64,000 nucleotides of DNA from NCBI RefSeq assembly GCF_019112545.1, contig NW_025064892.1, forward strand, positions 434,001 to 498,000, written 5' to 3'. The notes under the pieces were generated by a model. It saw only the letters and a program-made list of their open reading frames with translations, searched no databases and was not told the DNA's origin. A program made the translations under genes and the position numbers. The DNA comes from Guyanagaster necrorhizus (lineage: Eukaryota; Basidiomycota; Agaricomycetes; Agaricales; Physalacriaceae). Shown here one piece after another: positions 12,823 to 25,001 of this stretch (its first letter is position 1; every line of letters starts with the position of its first letter).

Positions 12823-15800
12823 ATGAACGTCAACGTTCGACCTGAAATGCTGCGTCAGCCAGGCATGGGTCAGCCACCAATGATGGCTCTCAACAGTGGC
12901 TCATTCATGCAGTCGCCTCCTCAGCCTGGCCAGCAGCAGCAACTGGGTATGCCATCATCGACCGTGCCGCCAATGGGCATGTTGGGCGGCGGGCCTCCTA
13001 ATCAGAACCCCTCCATCCAGCATCAGCGGTATCCAATGTCGGTACAGCAGCAGCACCCTTCAGCGGGCCCGACCCAGCGTCCGATGTTGATGCGACCCGT
13101 CCAGCCAATGAACCCATCCGCGGGTGGCGCGCATATGGCAAGTGTTCCTTGCAACTCGCTTTGATATTCCACTCAAGTTTTCATCTTCCCTTCATCTCTT
13201 TAGAGCATCAATTTCGGCAACAATCCTGTGATACAGCAGCAGCAGCAGTCTATCGCTAATCGTAGGGTCTCCCATGGCCAACCACTACCACCAGGGGCCA
13301 ACCATATTGGCTCCCTGCCCATGGGAATGAACCAACAAGGCAATATGCCTACGCAAATGCGACAACCACCCCAGCCCCACGGACAGCCCCAGCAGCCGCA
13401 GATGCGCCAGCCCTCTGGCCATATGTCACCCGAAATGGCGATGGGGATGAGGAGCGCCAGTGGCAATCCAGGACTTCCCCAGAATGTCGTCAGAACGGGG
13501 TCAGCACAGTTGGGAATGATGAATGGTATCCCTCCGCCAGCCCAGTCGCAGTCCATGCAAGGCGGGATGCAATCGTCGCATCAGAACAACTTTCAGAGTC
13601 CAGTGCCTCTTCCTCTCCAGCATCAGACCGCCCAAATACCTCCTTCGCCCCGCCCCCCTTCACATCCGTCGTCGCATACTCCTGCCATGAATATGGGTCC
13701 AGGTCCGTCGCAGCCTGGTATGAATCGCTCCCAGATGCCACCCGATAATCCTATGGCCTTTATCGACTTTTCGACCCCTCCTCAGTTCTCAGCACAGGCA
13801 TCATCCGGAGGCAACAATCAATTTCCTTTCGTCCCTTCATCAACACCACCAACACAAATGGGGGAGATGTCAAGAGCGCTACCATCGAATATTGCCAATA
13901 CGCCACCGAACCGGACCGCCTTCCAACTGACTCCAGCTCAACAATTTGAGCAGATGCAGCAGCAAGGAACTGAAAACTATAATTCGTTTGGTATGCCGCC
14001 TCCTCCCCGCCCACCATCGCACAATCACCACCACGCACCGCTACCCCAATCTCAGCCGTCTTCTCACCCTCCGTCACCGTCCGATAACATAAACACATAT
14101 CCTCGACCTCTCTCTCGACCGCGGTCTCAGTCCGGACGACCTTCCTCTTCACATACCCCTCGCATCACTCAATCCCAACTCCCTTCAAATCCTGCACTTG
14201 CGGCTGGCGGACGTATACCGTCCCAACATACCGGCCCCCAGCCACAGCCTGGACTGCAGCCTCAAGTCTTGAGCTCTAGTCAGCCTGCTGGACCCCCGAG
14301 ACCATCAAATCAGTCCCAGGGCAATCTTACTCACGGGTCGCCGGCCTCTTCGTCCACAGCGTCATCGACTGATCAGCACGCGTCGGCGTCTGCTCCCCGC
14401 CCACAACCTGTAAACGTGTAAGTGAACCTTTTTTTGCTTTGTTGTGACGGCATGTTAGAATATTGTTTTCCATATAGTGTGACAACGGCACTTGGAAGCG
14501 GTCAGGGACTCACACGATTGTTGCAGTTTAGTGGTAACTTGTCGAATGAGAGCAGAACGGTACGTATTGTGTGCTTCGCTCAATGTCAGTCATTCATCTT
14601 TGTGATAGAAATTGCAGCTTTCTTGGTGGAATGACTTAATCAAGGAGTATTTTACGCCAAAATCTGTTATGAAAATAACCTTGTGGAAGGATAACCAAAA
14701 AACTGAAGCAAAACCTTTTGGTACCGTTGTTTCGTGTTGTCGATTCGCAGATACTGAATATTACTCGTTAGAAATTGGAGTTCCCATATTACCCCGTTTC
14801 TTCTTGGTGACAACCCAATCGGGCGTCAAATCCATGACCCTAACTCTGGACGGGGCTCGAGAGCGAATGTATGCGCAGGGCCATTCTGTTGTTGAATGCG
14901 TAACGGCGGTTTGGACGTACAAATACAACAATGGCTATACGGTTACGCTGCGGGGACCTTTGACTGCACATGTCGTGATAACGTCACCGCACCCGCCTGG
15001 AACATCGACTGCCACGGGAAACTATGTGCTGAAATTTGAAGATTTTCAGTTCGACGCCAATTATCACGATAAATTTATTGCTCTTGATTCTATCATGGGC
15101 ACAAGGATGGTAGATTCTCCAAAAACGCCACGGATACGCAATGTGCCTACACCAGGAGCCAACGGTATCTTGAGTCAGGAGGATGAAGATAAGAAGTGGG
15201 AAGAACCCAGAATCATCATTGAGCGGGGATCCATTCCTGGAGAGCCTGTCAATGCGTTCGGGATACCGCAAGCTACAATGCGGTGTTTGGAGGTTCGTAC
15301 TTGCTTCTGATCGCGCAACTGCCTCGATTGACGTTTGTTTGTTTGTTTGATTGATTTAGTTGGCCGAAAGTGTAGCGCAGATGACTGACCTGATAACGTT
15401 CTCCTCCGACACAAAATTGGGGCCAATAGGTTCGTTTTTCTCTTCTACCAACATCGATAAAGACTTTTAAAGGATACGACAAGATGCTCTGAACAAGTTT
15501 GCAAACCGACTGAGGGATTCAATGGCGCACATACCGCATCCCGGAGGTCAGCATATGATGAATGGGATGAACCAAATTGGCTCCGGCGGTGGCATGATGT
15601 CATATCCCTTTGCTTCGTTTCCCACTGCGAGCGCCATGGGCTCGACAACACTGTACTCTAGTGCCCCACCTTCCGTGACCAATCCTGCCTCACTGCCTCA
15701 GCCCCAGATGTCCTCGCAGGCACCCCCATCTTCGATGAACTCACCTCAAAATGCGCCGCTGTCAGCCCATAATTCGCCGACGAAGCAGCACAAGACGATT

Positions 15801-15992
15801 CCGCATAACCAGAATGCGTCGTCAACGGCCTCTTCGTCGACGCCCACATCGACAGCGAACACGCCGGCGTTATCGAATGCCTCACTGAAGCGCAAACAAC
15901 CTTCCGGTAATATCTCACCAACGACCGGATCAGATCAGCCGCCTCCGAAACGTGCTACTCGGAAACGGGGGAGGACTACTGGGGGAGGATAG
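12823..15992 (+). CDS. LIM-domain-binding family transcriptional co-regulator (LDB/PtaB-like)
   Basis: Nuclear adaptor of the LDB/SEUSS family; fungal members (Aspergillus PtaB, yeast Mfg1, fission yeast Adn1) act with Flo8/LUG-type partners in adhesion and development. The first ~510 residues are Gln/Pro/Ser-rich and disordered, with a QQQQQ run near 13232. The LIM-bind core follows: GLTRLLQFSG, SWWNDLIKEYFTP, LWKDNQKTEAKPFEIGVPIL, IALDSIMGTRMV and RCLELAESVAQMTDLI. The tail is Ser/Thr-rich and ends with a basic KRATRKRGRTTGGG cluster, likely an NLS. Introns lie near 13140-13203, 14420-14477, 14560-14610, 14726-14770 and in the 15290-15480 stretch. The start MNVNVRPEML follows ACATGA, and the stop is 15990-15992. 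Confidence 0.92.
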
Positions 15993-16282
15993 CATCTCCA
16001 AGTTGTGTTTATCTTTTGGCTCATCTCCGATTTGCATCACTTAATTTTTTTGTGCAACCATAGATTGTAACTTAGTAGTCTACATGGATATCTTACTTCT
16101 ACCCGGAGACATTTTGTTTTATGCCGTTCTTATTTATCTTTCCTTGTAACGTGTACTTGGTAGCGAATATTTTTGAAAAGCAATGTGCAATGAGGAGGAG
16201 GGTGTTACGCAAGTGTAGAGTGAATTAAGATAGGATTGCAGCAAGTACTATAATACACGATCCCGTATATGTTCCACGTTTG
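15993..16282. other. Convergent 3' UTR region
   Basis: AT-rich spacer between the ends of the LDB and PNUTS-like genes. No gene seen. Confidence 0.5.
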
Positions 16283-19200
16283 TCATGAGACGTACTCGTG
16301 TGCAAAATCACATTGATCGCCATACTTGCATCTGTTTACGGAACGATCAGTCTCCGTCCCCAATTTAGACATATGTTGATTCAATGCTCGCCTTCCTGCC
16401 TGAAAGAAACTGCATGGTTTTCTTTTATTGTGTCTATACCCGCCATCGTCAGTTCGCCCACCCCGACCACGGCCGCGGGCCCTTCCTATTCCACGCGCCC
16501 CTCTTCCTCCCCCCCGCCAGTGGCCGGCCCCCTCCGACGTGTCGTCCTGGAGCCCATGTCCATACTCGGTAAATCCCCCCGGCTGTTGTGTCCAATTTTG
16601 GTCACCACCTCCGAAAGGAATTTGATTCGCGTTCCCATTCCCAAATAGAGTTGGATTTAGTTGTTGTAAAAGCTGTTGTAGCTGCTCCGGCGGCATCGTA
16701 GATAATGCAGACGCAGTACTGGCGTCAACAGGAGGTACATTAATATCTCCATTGCCATTTACACCGAAGGGCGGAGTCTCCATCGCGCCCGCCAACTGGG
16801 CAACAAGGTCTGCTACTCCAAGGTTTGATGGCGCTGGGTCGGCATTATTCCAGAATACAGCTTCGACATCAGGACCCGACGTCATCGTCTGCACGTCTCT
16901 ATCGACTTCTTCATCCGGTATTTGGTTTGTGGGTTCACCTGGAGAAGGGGGAATATGTGCCGGAGTCATGTACATCGCACCCAACGCAGTCTCTTCCCGC
17001 TGCTCTTGCGTAGCCTTCTCCTCACTAGCATCTCCTCGCGGCCGTATTTCGATATCGATCGGTATGTCGATCACTGTTCAGGCTCTGTGTCAGGTGCTAC
17101 GCGCAGCTAATACGTCTTTAACGCTTACACTGAGGTTCAGACCAGTCTATTGTCTCTTCAAAGACATGCTGATGAAGGGCAGCTCCCTCACCCTTTTCCA
17201 ATTCGCGCGCGCTGTGTGCAGTATGCATACCCTATAATAAAAAGCAAGCCAGAGAGAGACCCGCAGAATGGGGATATTAATTTTACAGTAAGATTGAAAA
17301 GCGAGTTGCTGACATCTACGGGATCGTCATCATAGACAGCCTTCTCTATGAAGCGTATTGACTCAAGGTCGCTATCAGGAGCCCATGACACCGATTTCTT
17401 CTTTCTACCAAGCCTGCTAGGGCCAGGTACAGCAGCTTGAGGAGGACTACTTGTCGTGGCCGTCGGCGGTGTCGGCGTAGGAGCGGGAGACTCCTTCCGA
17501 CTCTTCGCCATCGACTTGAGAGCCTCCTGGAACGGATCGATAGACAAAGGCTGTGAGACATTAGCATCAGGCTCCTTCTTCACCACAGGCGCCTTCTTGA
17601 ACGTCGGCAGCTTCGGTTTGGGTTTCGGTGCAGAGAAGAAAGATGAATCTGACTTGGCGTCTTTCGCCGCAGGCGCCGTCACCTTCTTCGTCACCGTCTT
17701 TGTAGGCGCCAAAGTCACAGTGGGCTTTTTGACGGGCGCAGCAGAAGGTTTGCTAACAGGTGCTTCGAGTTTCCGCTTCTTTGTCTTCGGTTCTAAACCA
17801 ACATAAATCGACCATTAATATATATTCAGCGTTTCAAACTGACATGACTCACCCTCGCTTTTCGTGTCATTCGCGACTTCAACGATCTGACGCCATCTTC
17901 GTTCGATGTTCGAAGCCATATCCTTGATCGCTGCGTTGCATAGAACACAAGAAACAAGTTAGATACATGTATTTTATCTCATGATTCAAACACGTCGGGA
18001 CCCGCACTGCTAGTACTATTAAAAGGGATGCCAACTGCAATATATGCATGTCGGGCACACGTCGACTTGCATTAGGCAGAGAAACACACAACTCACCCGG
18101 AGAAGGTGGGTCCTTCGACAGTTTTACTATCAACTTGCCCAACTTGTACGTTTTCAAGGCGTCAATATTCAGTGGTAATCGATCGACAATCTGTTTGAAA
18201 CCATGAGAAACATGGTACATTCCTCTGCCTGCCAAAAAGTGGGACTCACATGTAGAAGCGGCATGATCGTCTCAACCAAAGTACTATCTTCCTTTGTTGC
18301 GAGCACGGACTTGAGCCACTCTCGAGAGATGTCCATTGCAGTCGGATTTTCGGACCAGGCCCGAAAATAGTGATTACCTGCGCCGTCACGGATCTTAGTT
18401 AATATCTCGAGACGGGTGGCAGCGTCGACATCTTGGGGGCCGTAAACTGATATGCGAGATGCCAAAGTATTGACGGCCTGGGCTCCGGTGAACGCGGAGG
18501 CCTGTAGAAGCGGTCTGATCGAAGTGAGGAATTGCTGTTTGCGTTCCTGTGGTGTGGAACCTGGTGGCTGAGAAGGTGCTGGTGGGGGTGCTGCCGGCGG
18601 AGCGGACTGCGGTCCTGATGGCTGGGGTTTGCCGTAGAACTGTGATGGTACGATGGTCGTCATTAACTGGGAAGGAGAGTGCAGGGCCTGAGGAGAAAGG
18701 GTCCCTTGTGCAGATGCTGTGGCTATTTGCTGAGGATACGAATGTGAATACAAATATGGATTAGAATTGCTGAGTGATAATGAAAGATGCGTGAAAGGGT
18801 ATGAAGTGCGTGATTGCTGAGGCTGAAAAGAAGAGGGCTGGGAGTACTGTTGAAGGCCATTAGTGGCTGCACCATTCAGCGTCGTCAGTGCCGGACTAAA
18901 AGAGAGTTAGCTCCATGATGTGTTAATGAAAGATTGGATGATTTACTCGATGATCATCGGCTGGGGGGGTGACTGGGCTTGCAGTGGAGGTGAATGTTGC
19001 GGTGCCGCTTGATGCTGGGGCTGGGGTTGGGGTTGGGGCTGGGTTGCTGGCTGGGAAGTAGGTGAAGACGAGGGGCCTGCGCTCGTTGCGCCATTGAGAC
19101 TGGAGTAATTGGACAGAGGGACGGTTGACTGGGAATTCCAAGCCGCACCATAAGGAATCGAATTGAAGGGGGCCTGGAAATAATTCTGGAAGGACTGGTA

Positions 19201-19539
19201 AAAGGCGGTCGACTGAGGTGAAAGTGCAGAAGATGAACCTGTGGCTGTGTGAAGAAGAGTTGTCACGATTAGTTGAAACAGCTTGCATGTCGGACGGTAC
19301 GCACTGGCGATGTCACCCATGATATCGGCGAAATCCAGCGCTGCTGTCGTTGGCGCTGTGCTCGTCGTCGTCACAGTCGGTGTAGACGTCGACGTCCCTG
19401 TCGACGCCGTGCGTTCTTTGGACCAATCCTCAAGGGACGAGGTCGGACGTGATTCATGAAGACTCTGCTGCGACGGTTCGGTCAAGATTTGGGTCTGCTG
19501 CTGCGGTGAAATCCATTGACTGAAATAATTTGGGTCCAT
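16283..19539 (-). CDS. PNUTS-like PP1 regulatory subunit (TFIIS-N, RVxF, CCCH)
   Basis: Probable orthologue of PNUTS/PPP1R10 (fission yeast Ppn1), which recruits protein phosphatase 1 to the 3'-end processing and Pol II termination machinery. Domain order matches. A Gln/Pro-rich N-terminus begins MDPNYFSQW. A TFIIS-N/LW-type helical domain includes QERKQQFLTSIRPLLQ, AGNHYFRAWSENPTAMDIS and KLGKLIVKLSKDPPSPG. Lys/Ala/Pro linkers follow, then a PP1-docking KKKSVSWAP near 17380-17410 (RVxF type, K-S-V-S-W). An RG-rich tract (RGRGRGGRT) precedes a C-terminal CCCH finger ending CKYGDQCDFAHE; the stop is 16283-16285. The finger is continuous (C-x7-C-x5-C-x3-H) only if a 60-nt GC-AG intron is removed. 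Phosphatase docking is inference from the motif. Confidence 0.9.
16332..16391 (-). other. Frame-preserving GC-AG intron in the CCCH finger
   Basis: Minus-strand exon ends GGAAG, intron begins GCGAGC and ends AAACAG, 60 nt with no stop. Removing it joins CSFFQAGR to CKYGDQC, giving standard finger spacing. Retaining it inserts 20 residues between the first two Cys ligands. Confidence 0.6.
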
Positions 19540-19941
19540 CGCGACTTTTTCTCTCTTCCTTTTTCTTACCGAGTCTTATGGACGGTAAGACAACTACGAC
19601 GCCTTTAGTGGGGAAAATAAGCACAAAGGACCACTCTGCGCGCCACCAACGATGCCAGTCTGCTCGACAACGGCCTTATTGACGTCTTTTCGCAGTGGTA
19701 GCTGGTCCGTGCGACGCCTTTTGAGTATCGAATGGCTCCAACAGCGAGCCAAATGGGCGACTAGATATATTGGGGCGGCGCTTCAATTTATTTAGATCTC
19801 CGTATTGGAGCTCCGATCAAAAAACAAAACCTAACAAAAATGGTGAGACCTTAATAAACGAACCTTTGAGCAAGGTTTCAAAAGCTAAGCAAAGCTAAGC
19901 AAGGTTCAGAAAATCGTTGACTCAGCGACTCGGAATCTGCC
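19540..19941. promoter_or_regulatory. Divergent promoter PNUTS-like / HMG-box gene
   Basis: 402 bases between two outward-facing start codons. It presumably drives both genes. It contains a 10-bp direct repeat at 19881-19900 and CT/AC-rich stretches near the HMG start. Confidence 0.5.
19881..19900 (+). repeat. Two-copy tandem repeat of AAAGCTAAGC
   Basis: The 10-bp unit occurs twice in perfect tandem about 42 bases upstream of the HMG-gene ATG. Confidence 0.8.
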
Positions 19942-21017
19942 ATGGCTCCTTCAACATTGGAACACGACCGTATTCTGGTATGTTTTCTTCATCGACGCGT
20001 CGTGTTTGCTTGTTGACACGCCTGTGCAGATGGTACGCGGTCTCGAAGACTTGGTCAAGTCGATGAGACATTGCGTCGAGACTTCTGAGGCGTATCTCAC
20101 ATCGTATAAGGCTGCATTTCCTGGAAATGGACACCAAGAGGATGTGAAACCTATCAAGGCAAAACGGAAGCACTCTGATGCAGAGGAGCCTGCCGTCGAT
20201 GGCAAGCGCAAGCGCCTCGTGAAGGCAAAGGACCCGAATGCTCCCCGACGCCCCGCTTCGTCCTACTTGTTGTTCCAGAACGAAATGCGGAAGAAAACTA
20301 AACAGGAACACCCAAACGTCACCTACCAAGAACTCACGCTTCTGATGTCAAAAATGTGGTCAGAAATGACGGCCGCAGAGAAACAGGTTTGATTGTAGAT
20401 GCCTCCCAGATAGTCCGTTTCTCATTTTCATCTACTGTAGATATATAGTGATCAACATGAAGTGCTGAACAAAAAGTACGAAGAAGAACTGGCTGCATAC
20501 AAGGCACTACCCAAGGGTGACGAGGAGGAAGATGAAGAGGGTTCGGTGCCTGCGGCAACGGTGTGTAGTTCTCTCCACGCGTACTTACTTGGCTTCTGAC
20601 GACGTATTACAGAGCAAGACCACCACCCGTGCCCCAAAAGAAAAAACTACCGACAAGGTGAAGGAAAAAGCGAAGAAGGGCGAGAAGGCGAAGGATGAGA
20701 AAGCGAAGAAGGATGAGAAAGCAAAAGAAAAGGAGAGAGAGAAAGAGCGCAAGATGGAGATGGAAATGGAGAGAGAGAAAGAGAAAGAAAAGGAACGCGA
20801 GCTGGAAAAAGCCAAGCCCAAGCCCAGAAAGTCAGTCCCCGTGATAGCCACTGCGGAATCCGATTCGAGTGAAGAGGAAGAGGAGGAGGAGGAGGCATCA
20901 TCATCATCATCATCCACCAGCGACAGTTCTGACGAAGACGAGAGCCTACCTGAGAAGAAGGCCAAGACTTCCGTGCCGGCATCGACTGCGACGACCTCGA
21001 GGAAGAAGAGAGCGTAG
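19942..21017 (+). CDS. Single-HMG-box chromatin protein with charged tail
   Basis: DNA-bending nuclear protein. Exon 1 encodes only MAPSTLEHDRIL; the second exon carries VRGLEDLVKSMRHCVETSEA, a helical segment seen in Nhp10/Hmo-type fungal HMG proteins. The HMG box runs from DPNAPRRPASSYLLFQNEMR through LMSKMWSEMTAAEKQIYSD to KYEEELAAYK. The C-terminal third is low-complexity: long Lys/Glu repeats (about 20660-20820), then an acidic/Ser run (EEEEEEEASSSSSS) and a final KKRA. Three introns fit GT-AG borders. Whether it serves INO80, rDNA or general chromatin is not decidable here. Confidence 0.88.
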
Positions 21018-21202
21018 TAAGAGGTACTTATTTTGGACTATGTATGATCTTCTGATGCGCGTTGTATCCTACTTATGCTGTACCTAACCTTTACGCTTGC
21101 GGTGAGATCACGAGATGCACTGTAATGCAGTGCCAGGACCAAGGCCGGACCCTTTATAAGGCTCTTCCCCGCACCACGACCATCCTTTTACATTTCCTTT
21201 GA

Positions 21203-22070
21203 ATGTCTCAGCCTCCATCGTACAGCAGCGACCCCCAAGTAAACCCAGATACCCGCCAGCTGCCGCCTGGCTGGATCTCTCAATACGATAACAAGTAAGT
21301 TTCATTGCCCTCGCTTATCACGATCGATGAGATTCACGGTCCACAGCTACAAGACTTGGTGCGCCTATTACTCTCAATATCTCTGGCCGATGACTCTGAC
21401 TGTGGCCCAGGTTCTACGTGAATACTCAGGTGCAGCCGCCAGTTACTACATGGAATCACCCGCTAGGCCCACTACCGGCCGCCGGTCTCCCGCCCAGCCA
21501 GTACGGCCCTCCAGCTGGACCACCGCCCCCTGATAATCGTGGGTACAACCAGCCCCAGCCGCAACAGGGTTACGGCGGCTACGGCAATCCCCAGGGGCAA
21601 TACGGTGGCTACAATCCCGGCTACCAACAGCAGCCACAGAGTTACGGTGGATATTCACAACAGCCGCAGGGGTATGGTGGATACCCTCAGGATGGTTACG
21701 GCCAGCAACAGCAGAGCGGGGGGAGCAAAGGTTGCTATTCTTTTATAGCTTTATCTGACGTTCTCTAATTCCTGTACCACAGGATTACTTGGTGGTCTCT
21801 TCGGAAAGCAGAACAATCAAGGTTATCCTCCTCAAACTGTCTACCAGCAACAGCCGCCAAAGAAATCGGGTGGTATCGGCATGGGCGGTGCTCTCGCTAT
21901 CGGTGCGTATCGCTGCCGTCCTGTCACCTGCTTTGATCCCTCATTCTTTTTTAGGCGCCGGTGGTCTACTCGGTGGAGCTTTGCTCGCAGATGCTATCAA
22001 CGACAACGAAATGGATGCATATCAAGACGGTTTACAAGATGGCGCGGACCTCGATGGCGGTGATTGGTGA
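21203..22070 (+). CDS. WW-domain, Gly/Tyr/Gln-rich protein (Wwm1-like)
   Basis: N-terminal WW domain followed by a low-complexity tail. The domain is built from three exons: LPPGWISQYDNN, then a 12-nt microexon (21347-21358) giving YKTW, then FYVNTQVQPPVTTWNHP, so both signature Trp and the Pro are present. The tail has repeated QGYGGY-like units at about 21550-21700, then GGLFGKQNNQGYPPQ, a Gly-rich GIGMGGALAIGAGGLLGG segment and an acidic end LDGGDW. Yeast Wwm1, a metacaspase-interacting WW protein, has a similar layout. WW domains bind Pro-rich ligands; the partner is unknown. The stop is 22068-22070. Confidence 0.85.
21347..21358 (+). other. 12-nt microexon inside the WW domain
   Basis: CTACAAGACTTG is flanked by CCACAG and GTGCGC and is the only way to join the DNN and FYVNTQ parts of the WW domain in frame. 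Confidence 0.8.
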
Positions 22071-23359
22071 AAACGTTTCCTAACTGCTTCGTGCTTCTTT
22101 CTTTCCTTGATTCCAATTGTAACTATGACCATTTGTATTGTTTGTATACACTTGCAATCGATATTTGTATGAAGCTTACCCCCCGGGTGACCTAGGCATC
22201 TCCCGTTCTTGGTAACATGCTCTACTTCATTTACACAGAAAGACGTTAATGGAAGGTCTTCTCACCACAGACCGATACTTATCAATGCCTTTTTCCCGAC
22301 CCTCGCTCGAGTTTCGCCGAGGGAGTTTGCTCCACGACTTGGCATCTCGACTCTATGGTTGCGCATAACACTTTCTTAGAAGATTGCGTTATCGTCAAAC
22401 CTGCAATTTCACAACTTTACGCCTATAACGGAGGAAATCTCCAGTCAGTTCTTGGTCATGCTGACATCTCCGTAGGGACGCGTTATGCATGGCGAATCTC
22501 CGAAAGTTGCTATGATATCGCTTTTTTCCTTGCATTGTGCGCGACAACTTTCTTGCTCGTGTGTATAGTGGCAATTTTGTCTTGGGTAAAAACTGTCGGA
22601 AAATGCGTGGAGCACAGATAAAACTGTTTGAGGCCCGTACAACTAGCATGACCAAGAACCGGATCTTCTCCATCGGTCCATCGGGACGAGTTACGAAAAC
22701 CAAACTTGACCGACTGGGAACAAGGATAACACTCCTACAGGTTACTGATTCACGATCAAACGGTCAGGAGAACGATTGAATAACGCTTCGATTCAGGCGT
22801 TTGTATCAAAGTCCGTCGGGTTTCCCTATTATGGTAAAGCCGACAGACAATTCGGTGGGTTTCAATGCTCCCTTATGACTTTCTTCATTGCTGATTCTTT
22901 CTCTTTGTGCCCAGAAACTCTACTTGGCTTTGATTTGTCTCCTGTAGATTATAAGTAATTGTCTTCCACGCGCTAATCTTGGTTCTGACCGTCGCTGTTT
23001 TTTCACCGAATTGAAAGCGGGATTTCATTGAAGCAAAGTTTCTCGGTACCTATCTCGGATTTAATCGCCCCAGATTCTTGCTGTTGTCTCGATGTTATGG
23101 TTGCCGCTTAGTCCCCAAGTACCAAGTAATTTCCACCATGGTTTACGCCTAGAATATGAGCGTGCATCGAAGTACTGGCTACTATTACAACTGGCTTGGA
23201 GACTTGAAGATGGGTCTCTGAGAAACCGGTCTTCAATGCACAAGCTCTCGGATGGTCCTGTGAAAATTTTCTGACGCGTAGAAGACCATCGGAAGCATTT
23301 GAAGATAGAGCAAATACATAGCACCATCACCATTGCAACCTGGCTTTTACGGCGCCTTG
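22071..23359. other. Intergenic, no recognised gene
   Basis: About 1.3 kb between the ends of the WW and GT8 genes. A frame at 22355-22621 (+) has a hydrophobic stretch (FFLALCATTFLLVCIVAIL) but no known domain or splice context. I see no RNA gene or repeat. Confidence 0.4.
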
Positions 23360-24791
23360 TTACCGTCCAGCGTGGGCCTGTACCAACCGCTCGTCCCACC
23401 ATCTGCTATCAGAGGCTGTTCGTGTTTGTACCTTGGCAGAACCATCTCCCCTGTTAAGCCACACCCATCTACAGTTACGAAAGTCAGCGACTAGGACGAA
23501 TGAAAGGATCGGCGGCGCTTACTTGTATCGTAAAGTGGTCGTTATGATAGGACCAAACTTGGCACTTGGGTTATGATTATCCTCCCAAAGCCAGATATCG
23601 TCCCTATCGCCTTGGCAGTTACTGACAGCTAGCGTTAGACTATATCTGAGTAGTAGATGAGGACATCATACAAGTGCAAGACGCCGGGGCTCATGAGTGT
23701 GTGTTCTTCCCCACTCCCGTCCAGCCTGACTTGCCGTCTGATATGCTCCTCTTCCGTCATATCCTCTTCAATATCTTCTCCAAAATGGCCTAAAGTTAGG
23801 CCTAGCTGCTGCCGACAGATACTGACATCCCATCGCATTGATAGGTGTCTGAACATCATCGGTCTGTAATACCAGATGACGTGAAATATACCCTGGTCGG
23901 CGAAGAATGGATTGTAGGGATCAAAAGGGACGGTTTCATCTGCCATGGGACTGGGTATCCCCTCACTTATTCCTCGGGCGAACGGCATGGAGGCCAAAGA
24001 GGTTTTCTCTGTTTCTGGGAGGAGGCTTGAAGGCATAAGCATAGCGGATGGATTACGCATGAGGGCAAAGTTCATGAGCATGATACAGCTGCAGATCTGG
24101 CCCGGATGAGAGGTGGGACCTAGGGTAGGGAATGACATGAGAGTGCGTCTCTCGAAATGCTTGAAGTCGTTCCACTAGAAAGGGCAATGAATTTAGATAA
24201 TGGCAGAGGATTGAACATACGTACGAGCTCGAGAGGATCAACGAGGAATATCATGTCGGTATCAATGAATATTGTTTTGTCAACGTCTACGAGCAGTTCA
24301 TGTATAAATACTTTGGTGAGGACATTCCAGTTCTCTCCTATGCCAGCACGATGGCCTCGTTCGCGCACACGTTCGGCAGTTAATGGGTAATATGTTACCT
24401 GAACAGTAGGCGATTACATTAGTACATGTCATAAAAACTAAGTTTAGGTACTAACCTGTATATCATAAACTGGTCGTGTGAACAAAGCAAACTTTTTCTC
24501 AAGGTACGGGATATTATCTTCGGTGCATATGAGATGAAAGTGCAGTGGCCGACTTGTGTGCATGATGGCAGACTTTATCGAGACGCTTCCTTCATGTGCG
24601 ACGCCTTCTCCCATAAGAACGAGGGTAATAACAATAGGCTCAGACTGAGGTGGAAGAGCCATCAGCGTCAGAGGCCGCGATGAGCAAACCAAGGAATTTG
24701 GATCGGAGGTGAGACGAGACCATTTGGCAAAGTAGAGGATGAGAATGAAAGCAATGGCGCAGAAGGCATATACCCTATAAGCCCGGGACAT
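23360..24791 (-). CDS. GT8-family glycosyltransferase, type II membrane protein
   Basis: Likely Golgi glycosyltransferase related to xylosyl/glucosyltransferases (GXYLT/LARGE-like GT8). The start MSRAYRVYAFCAIAFILILY gives a short cytosolic tail and signal anchor. The lumenal part has VLMGEGVAHEGSVSIKSA, RPLHFHLICTEDNIPYLEKK, NWNVLTKVFIHELLVDVDK and the metal/nucleotide-sugar-binding DxD as FIDTDMIFLVDPLEL. Later parts include CIMLMNFALMR and FFADQGIFHVIWYY (the DQ motif). The end, restored by splicing, is WVWLNRGDGSAKVQT...VQAHAGR with TAA at 23360-23362. About 400 residues. Donor and acceptor sugars cannot be assigned. Confidence 0.85.
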
Positions 24792-25001
24792 CTAGAAGAG
24801 AGAGAAAGCAAAATACAAAAAGCCATACAGTACTCCTGAGTGCCAAATTGTGAGTGCCGCAGTAGTCGCAGTGATCAATGAACCTTAGTCACGGATCCAG
24901 GTCCAAAGGCAGATATTTAGTGCACGAATCCGATTTATATAGCTCATATATGAAATTACAGGACATTGTTTTCCGTTTCAATCCGCGATCCATTCATTTA
25001 C

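Noticed and set aside
13200..13556. Gly/Trp-rich minus-strand frame in the LDB gene
   Set aside because: Mirror of the Pro/Gln-rich coding sequence.
20585..20965. Minus-strand Ser/Phe-rich frame in the HMG gene
   Set aside because: It is the reverse complement of Lys/Glu repeats; no domain and no splice context.
22355..22621. 88-codon frame with a membrane-like helix
   Set aside because: No family, no splice partners and overlapping frames on the other strand.
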